A stretch of 19,046 bases of DNA from Schleiferiaceae bacterium (GTDB taxonomy: Bacteria > Bacteroidota > Bacteroidia > Flavobacteriales > Schleiferiaceae). This document shows, piece after piece, positions 14,720 to 19,046 of this stretch. The notes beneath the pieces are model-generated. The model saw only the letters and a program-made list of their open reading frames with translations. It was not told the DNA's origin and did not search any database. Made by a program: the position numbers and the translations under genes. Numbering within the stretch: position 1 is the stretch's first letter; each line of letters starts with the position of its first letter. The stretch is from positions 1-19,046 of the forward strand of contig JAKMGS010000019.1 of the NCBI GenBank assembly GCA_022424815.1, given 5' to 3'.

Positions 14720-17134
14720 CTACTGCCTCAACACAGCCCCAGCACGTTTGTTCAATTGGTCCAGAATCTTCGAAACCATTTTGTCCACCGCCTTATCGTT
14801 TAGCGTTTTGTTGGCGTCTTGGAAGATCATGCCAATCGCATAGCTCTTCTTGTCGCTCGGCAATTTATCCCCTTCGTATACATCGAACAGGAAGGTGTTT
14901 TGCAAGAGTCCGCGACCCGTTTGGGTGATGATTTCCTCCAAGTTTTGGTAGGATCCGTTTCGGTCGACCAATAGCGCCACATCACGCCGTACGGATGGGA
15001 ACTTGGGTAGGTTTTCAAATAGTTTATTGCCTTGCTGTAAGACTAATTGGACACATTGTTCCCAATTAATCGAAGTATGCACTACGGCGCCTTTGCAATC
15101 GAAATGCTTCAACACCTTTGGATGTACCATGCCCAGGAATCCAATGGTGCTCTTGCCTGCCTTGATTTCCACGTACTCGCCATAGAGGGAGTGGCTGCCA
15201 GTTTTAAAGGTGGCGTTCAGCCCCAATCTATCGAGTAGTGCCTCCATCATTCCCTTCATCCAGAAATAATCGTTGGATTGGGCACCTTGATTCCAATAGT
15301 CCGTGGTGGTGTGGCCAGCGGCGAAAAGGTCGAGCTTGGTTTGTTCGTAATACCCGCTGGCCCCTTTGCCGTATGTTTTTCCTCGCTCGAAAAATCTCAA
15401 GTTCGGCTGCTGGCGTTTCTGGTTAAAGCTGATGGCTTGCAAACCGCCAAAGAGCAGGTTGGCGCGCATCACATTGAGGTCGAGACTCAGTGGGTTCATC
15501 ATCTCCACGAGGGAGTCCATGAGTTCGCTTTGAAGTTTTTCATAATCTTCTCCCTTACTCAAGGAATTGTTCATGATTTCGAAGAAGCCATTTCCAGTGA
15601 GTTGTTGGAGCACATTCTTTTCTAGTTTTTCTGGACGAGGGTCTAGTGGAGCCACGCTAATTTTCATTTGCGAAGGCACCTCTACCTTGTTGAATCCATA
15701 GATCCTCAGGATTTCCTCGGCGATATCTACATCGCGAGTTACGTCCACATGGTAGGTAGGGACGGCGACCTTCCAAGTATCACCATTGACCGCAAGGATT
15801 TTAAAGTCCAATTGTTTTAGAATCAAATCCACAGTATCTGTACTGAGTTCTAGTCCAATCAAAGACATGACTTTTTGGAAACTAAAGCTCACTTCTTCCC
15901 ACGGGAATGAGGCGGGACCTACGAGGTCCACGGGGCTGATTTCAGCACCCGCGAGTTCAGCCAGTAATGATAGGGCGTAAGCATGTGCTTGTGCCGTAAT
16001 ATTTGGGTCTACACCGCGCTCATAGCGGTAGCTGGCATCCGAATTGATGGCGTGACGCTTGGCGGTTTTTCTCACTCGTACGGCGTTGAAATAAGCGCCT
16101 TCGAGGTAGACATTTTTAGTGTTATGGCTCACTCCGCTGGTCAATCCGCCCAATACACCAGCGATACAAACAGGCCCTTTGTCGTCGGCGATGATCATAT
16201 CTGATGGATCCAAAATGCGTTCTACCTCATCCAAGGTGGTGAGGGTTTCGCCGGTCCTAGCAGGACGTACAATCACTGCATTGCCTTGAAGTTGGTCTGC
16301 ATCAAAGGCATGCAATGGATGACCGAAGGTATGCATGACATAGTTGGTGATATCAACGACGTTGTTTTTCGGGGTTAGGCCGATGGTAGTCAAGCTGTTT
16401 CGTAACCACTCGGGGCTTTCCTGTACGGTAATATTGGTGAGGTAGGCACCATAGTAGGCCGGACAACCATCATCTTCCACAGTAAGGGGAATGGGGTTGG
16501 TGGCGTTCGTAGAGAATGTGCCGCTCGGGGTGCTTAAGGCTGGGGCCGATTCTCCCGCGGTGATTAACGCCGCACGAAGGTCGCGGGCCACCCCTATGTG
16601 TCCCATGGCGTCGGTTCTATTCGGTGTTAAGCCTATTTCAAATACGTGGTCGGATTCTAGAGAGAATACTTCAGCACAGGAAGTACCGGCTTCCCATTTA
16701 TCTTCTAGCACTAAAATGCCGTCGTGGTCGTTGCCTAATCCTAGTTCGTCTTCTGCACAGATCATTCCCATGCTCACTTCGCCGCGAATTTTACCTTTTT
16801 TCAAAGTCAATTCTTCACCGCCCGGGTATAGGGTGGTGCCGACGAGGGCCACAGGTACGGTTTGACCGGCGGCGACGTTTGGCGCACCACAAACGATTTG
16901 TAGGGGGTCGCCTTCGCCAACATCTACGGTGGTGATGTGCAATCGATCAGCGTTGGGGTGTTGTTCGCAGGTCAATACTTTGCCTACGACTACTCCGCGG
17001 AGTCCGCCTTTAACGGATTCAACTTCTTCAACACCTTCCACTTCAAGGCCAGTATCGGTTAGGATTTCGGCTACTCGCTCAGGGGTGAGGTCTAGGGATA
17101 AGTATCGCTTTAACCAACGGTATGAAATCTTCAT
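14720..17134 (-). CDS. pheT: Phenylalanyl-tRNA synthetase beta subunit, 804 aa
   Basis: Beta chain of the (alpha-beta)2 PheRS, which charges tRNA-Phe; the beta chain binds tRNA and edits mischarged Tyr. Domains in order: N-terminal MKISYRWLKRYL; the EMAP-like tRNA-binding domain at about 40-150 (HPNADRLHITTVDVGEG, VCGAPNV, GEVSMGMICAEDELGLG); the B3/B4 editing domain at about 205-390 (GHIGVARDLRAALI earlier, then HPLHAFDADQL and DPSDMIIAD); B5 at about 400-475; the core at about 490-690; and the FDX-ACB anticodon-binding domain from about 710 (FPSVRRDVALLVDRNGS). The length is typical (about 790-810). The frame is open to 17176, but the ATG at 17132-17134 gives the family start MKI and lies correctly behind the promoter at 17158-17186. 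pheS, encoding the alpha chain, is not adjacent. Confidence 0.97.
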   Translation of the reverse strand: MKISYRWLKRYLSLDLTPERVAEILTDTGLEVEGVEEVESVKGGLRGVVVGKVLTCEQHPNADRLHITTVDVGEGDPLQIVCGAPNVAAGQTVPVALVGTTLYPGGEELTLKKGKIRGEVSMGMICAEDELGLGNDHDGILVLEDKWEAGTSCAEVFSLESDHVFEIGLTPNRTDAMGHIGVARDLRAALITAGESAPALSTPSGTFSTNATNPIPLTVEDDGCPAYYGAYLTNITVQESPEWLRNSLTTIGLTPKNNVVDITNYVMHTFGHPLHAFDADQLQGNAVIVRPARTGETLTTLDEVERILDPSDMIIADDKGPVCIAGVLGGLTSGVSHNTKNVYLEGAYFNAVRVRKTAKRHAINSDASYRYERGVDPNITAQAHAYALSLLAELAGAEISPVDLVGPASFPWEEVSFSFQKVMSLIGLELSTDTVDLILKQLDFKILAVNGDTWKVAVPTYHVDVTRDVDIAEEILRIYGFNKVEVPSQMKISVAPLDPRPEKLEKNVLQQLTGNGFFEIMNNSLSKGEDYEKLQSELMDSLVEMMNPLSLDLNVMRANLLFGGLQAISFNQKRQQPNLRFFERGKTYGKGASGYYEQTKLDLFAAGHTTTDYWNQGAQSNDYFWMKGMMEALLDRLGLNATFKTGSHSLYGEYVEIKAGKSTIGFLGMVHPKVLKHFDCKGAVVHTSINWEQCVQLVLQQGNKLFENLPKFPSVRRDVALLVDRNGSYQNLEEIITQTGRGLLQNTFLFDVYEGDKLPSDKKSYAIGMIFQDANKTLNDKAVDKMVSKILDQLNKRAGAVLRQ

Positions 17135-17157
17135 GCGCGCAAAATTCGAATAAGATT

Positions 17158-17186
17158 CAAAGGTACACTTTGCCAAGCAAAAGCAA
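17158..17186 (-). promoter_or_regulatory. Bacteroidota-type promoter for pheT
   Basis: Read on the minus strand: TTG (17184-17186), an 18-nt spacer, then TACCTTTG (17158-17165), a full match to TTG-N17-23-TAnnTTTG. Transcription should start near 17151, giving a leader of about 17 nt before the pheT ATG at 17134. That leaves no room for a T-box or a leader-peptide attenuator. It lies in the 69-nt gap after the VTT gene, so pheT can be transcribed apart from recG. Confidence 0.72.
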
Positions 17187-17203
17187 AGGGCAATACACGG
17201 CTT

Positions 17204-17809
17204 TTAAAAGGCAGAAAAGAGTAAGGCGCCGTATAATCCAAACCTGAGGAATCTCACTAGTGTAATCCACACAAAATATTTGAACGGGTATTTGTTCATC
17301 CCGCATAGCTGGCAAACAATAGGATAGGGTAGCGGTGTGAGGGCTGCAAGGATAATGAGCAATCCACCGAATCGACGCAGTTGCTCCATCGTATTTTTAT
17401 GTCTCTCAAGAAACCGTTCTCGAACGACTTTACGCGTTGCCCAGTATCGACCCAAAGAGTAGGAGGCAATTCCTGCACCATAGGATAAAGCCGCCAATAA
17501 AAGGAGTGTCCATTTCGGATTGGTGGTTTCATCTGCCCATACGATAAGTAACTCTGGAGAAATGAATCCAATTGAAACTTCGCTTATAAAAAATAAGCTT
17601 ACCACTCCCATTGGGGATAAAATCTGTGTCACCCACGACATGGCATCATCGAGGTCGATGACAAACACATCGATTAAGTAAAACAGTCCTAAAATGATAA
17701 TAATGGAGGCACCTAGTTTCAGGAGATTGGAGCGCAAAAAGGTATATCCACCTGTCCGCACCAGTAATTCATGGTAGGATTTTAAAAATTGGGAAATACG
17801 TTTTGGCAT
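17204..17809 (-). CDS. VTT-domain (DedA/YqaA-like) inner-membrane protein, 201 aa
   Basis: Integral membrane protein of the VTT (SNARE-associated/DedA/YqaA) superfamily; relatives act as undecaprenyl-phosphate flippases or in membrane homeostasis, but the function of this subgroup is not settled. Hydrophobic segments lie at about 28-50, 65-90, 98-118, 148-165 and 175-200. A re-entrant-like segment SPMGVVSLFFISEVSIGFISPELL is followed by the conserved cytoplasmic SYSLGRYWA region and by GGLLIILAALTPLPYPIVCQ, which holds the family's proline-rich turn, then GMNKYPFKYF. The length of about 200 residues is typical. Related proteins are sometimes misannotated as short-chain dehydrogenases; there is no Rossmann motif here. 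The start lies 1 nt after the recG stop (TAA-G-ATG), which implies translational coupling. Confidence 0.8.
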   Translation of the reverse strand: MPKRISQFLKSYHELLVRTGGYTFLRSNLLKLGASIIIILGLFYLIDVFVIDLDDAMSWVTQILSPMGVVSLFFISEVSIGFISPELLIVWADETTNPKWTLLLLAALSYGAGIASYSLGRYWATRKVVRERFLERHKNTMEQLRRFGGLLIILAALTPLPYPIVCQLCGMNKYPFKYFVWITLVRFLRFGLYGALLFSAF

Positions 17810-17810
17810 C

Positions 17811-19046
17811 TTATGATATTCGGTTCCATCCCCACTGGTGCTTGTACAATGCGGCCCAGTGGTCTTTTATGGTTTGGTTTTCTTTTTGGTTTAGTTGCGG
17901 GTCTTCGCGCAATAACTGTTCCACGATATGCCGTGTCCAAGCTAAAAGTGGTCCATCTGTGGTGAGAGAGGCGAGCTTAAAAGGTAATTGGCCACTCTGC
18001 CTTGTTCCCATCATGTCTCCGGGACCGCGCAATTGCATGTCCACTTCGGCGATTTCAAACCCATCTTGGGTGCGAACCATGGTTCCCAAACGCGTCTTTG
18101 CATCCTCGGTGAGTTTGAAGGAAGAAACTAGCACGCAGTAGCTTTCTTCAGATCCTCGGCCGACGCGTCCGCGCAGCTGGTGCAATTGGCTCAACCCAAA
18201 ACGCTCGGCATTTTCGATGACCATCACACTGGCATTAGGGACATTCACACCCACCTCAATAACTGTTGTGGCGACGAGAATGTTCGCCTTGCCCTTGGCG
18301 AAGCGCTGCATTTCCCCCTCCTTTTCCTCCGCACTCATGCGTCCGTGGACGACCGCGATTTCATACTGCGGACGCGGAAAATCTCTCAGGAGTTGTTCGT
18401 AGCCGTCTTGAAGATTTTTAAGGTCCAATTTTTCACTCTCCTCAATCAACGGGAATACCACATAAACTTGGCGACCCTTGGCAATTTCACGTTGCATGAA
18501 GCCGTTGAGTTTGAGGCGATTTTTTTCATACAAATGGTGGGTCTGTATGGGTTTTCTTCCCGGCGGCAGCTCGTCGATGGTGCTCACGTCCAAATCCCCA
18601 TAGATGCTCATAGCCAGGGTGCGCGGGATAGGCGTGGCGGTCATTACCAATACGTGTGGCGGATGTTCGTTTTTCTTCCAAAGCTTGGCGCGTTGTGCCA
18701 CCCCAAAACGGTGCTGCTCGTCGATGACGGCGAGGCCAATATTGGCAAATTTTACCGTTGGCTCAATAAGGGCATGGGTCCCGATCAATATGGATAGGCT
18801 GCCGTCCGCAAGACTTTGGTGAATGGAGGCGCGCTCGGCGGCGGTGGAGCTTCCGGTGAGCAGGGCGATGGAAATGCCTGCTGGGGCACACAATTCCTTG
18901 AGGCCTTCGTAATGTTGGGTGGCCAGGATTTCTGTAGGCGCCATCAAGGCCGCTTGGTACCCATTGTCTATGGCCAATAACATGGCCAACAGTGCCACGA
19001 TGGTTTTACCGCTGCCCACATCGCCTTGCACTAGTCTGTTCATCTG
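17811..19046 (-). CDS. recG: ATP-dependent DNA helicase RecG, C-terminal part (5' end outside the window)
   Basis: RecG is a superfamily 2 helicase that regresses stalled replication forks and migrates branched DNA. About 411 codons are visible, from just before Walker A to the stop. Motif I is GDVGSGKT, Ia is APTEIL, II is DEQH (AVIDEQHRFGV), III is TATPIPRTLAMSIYGD, V is VATTVIEVGVNVPNAS, and VI is QLRGRVGRG. The C-terminal TRG-like region follows: EVDMQLRGPGDMMGTRQSG, which includes the RGPGD loop that couples ATP hydrolysis to movement. The DEQH box and the PRTLA sequence separate RecG from Mfd and PriA. The N-terminal wedge domain lies beyond 19046. The first in-window Met (19041-19043) is internal and is not the start. 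A VTT protein gene follows after 1 nt. Confidence 0.97.
   Translation of the reverse strand, partial: QMNRLVQGDVGSGKTIVALLAMLLAIDNGYQAALMAPTEILATQHYEGLKELCAPAGISIALLTGSSTAAERASIHQSLADGSLSILIGTHALIEPTVKFANIGLAVIDEQHRFGVAQRAKLWKKNEHPPHVLVMTATPIPRTLAMSIYGDLDVSTIDELPPGRKPIQTHHLYEKNRLKLNGFMQREIAKGRQVYVVFPLIEESEKLDLKNLQDGYEQLLRDFPRPQYEIAVVHGRMSAEEKEGEMQRFAKGKANILVATTVIEVGVNVPNASVMVIENAERFGLSQLHQLRGRVGRGSEESYCVLVSSFKLTEDAKTRLGTMVRTQDGFEIAEVDMQLRGPGDMMGTRQSGQLPFKLASLTTDGPLLAWTRHIVEQLLREDPQLNQKENQTIKDHWAALYKHQWGWNRIS

Noticed and set aside
15278..15625. A 115-codon plus-strand frame opposite pheT
   Set aside because: It is antisense to the conserved core of pheT, has no recognisable motif, and shows no promoter.
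17135..17176. A 14-residue extension of pheT
   Set aside because: PheT proteins start with MKI-like sequence, and the extension would cover the -7 box of the best minus-strand promoter in the window.

Overview
The window is a gene-dense stretch of a Bacteroidota chromosome, most likely from the Flavobacteriales. Three things point there. Upstream regions carry the Bacteroidota promoter form (TTG, about 19 nt, TAnnTTTG) in place of E. coli-type boxes, and starts lack clear Shine-Dalgarno sequences. The envelope genes (an OmpP1/FadL-like barrel and a long BNR/sortilin-type secreted protein) are typical of the phylum. ProS is the short archaeal/eukaryotic-like form. I cannot assign a genus. I see no mobile element, CRISPR array, rRNA or prophage, and no gene-free stretch longer than about 300 bases.

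Layout. Positions 1-5842 are all on the minus strand: a lipoprotein with GYNPY repeats, an outer-membrane barrel that overlaps it by 4 nt, a large secreted BNR-propeller protein, and the start of folE, which runs off the left edge. Positions 5903-7903 are on the plus strand: proS, then a well-marked promoter, tRNA-Glu(UUC), rpsT and a strong terminator. Positions 7933-11468 are on the minus strand: an exported YtcJ-like amidohydrolase followed by a long-chain acyl-CoA synthetase, with a terminator at the end. Positions 11525-13809 are on the plus strand: small-form purL with its own terminator. Positions 13813-19046 are on the minus strand: recG (cut by the right edge), a VTT-domain membrane protein, pheT and a histone-deacetylase-fold enzyme, packed with 1-nt spacings at two of the three joints.

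Function. Most genes are housekeeping: charging of proline and phenylalanine tRNAs, ribosomal protein S20, purine synthesis, folate/pterin synthesis, recombinational repair and fatty-acid activation. The least explained part is the envelope cluster at 221-5842. There an aromatic, Tyr/Asn/Gly-rich repeat lipoprotein is translationally coupled to a FadL-like barrel and followed by a secreted propeller protein. That is the best candidate for something undescribed, but the sequence alone does not demonstrate a new system. Six starts were moved inward from the longest possible frame (lipoprotein, rpsT, amidohydrolase, purL, pheT, and by implication the regions upstream of them), and the reason is given in each entry.
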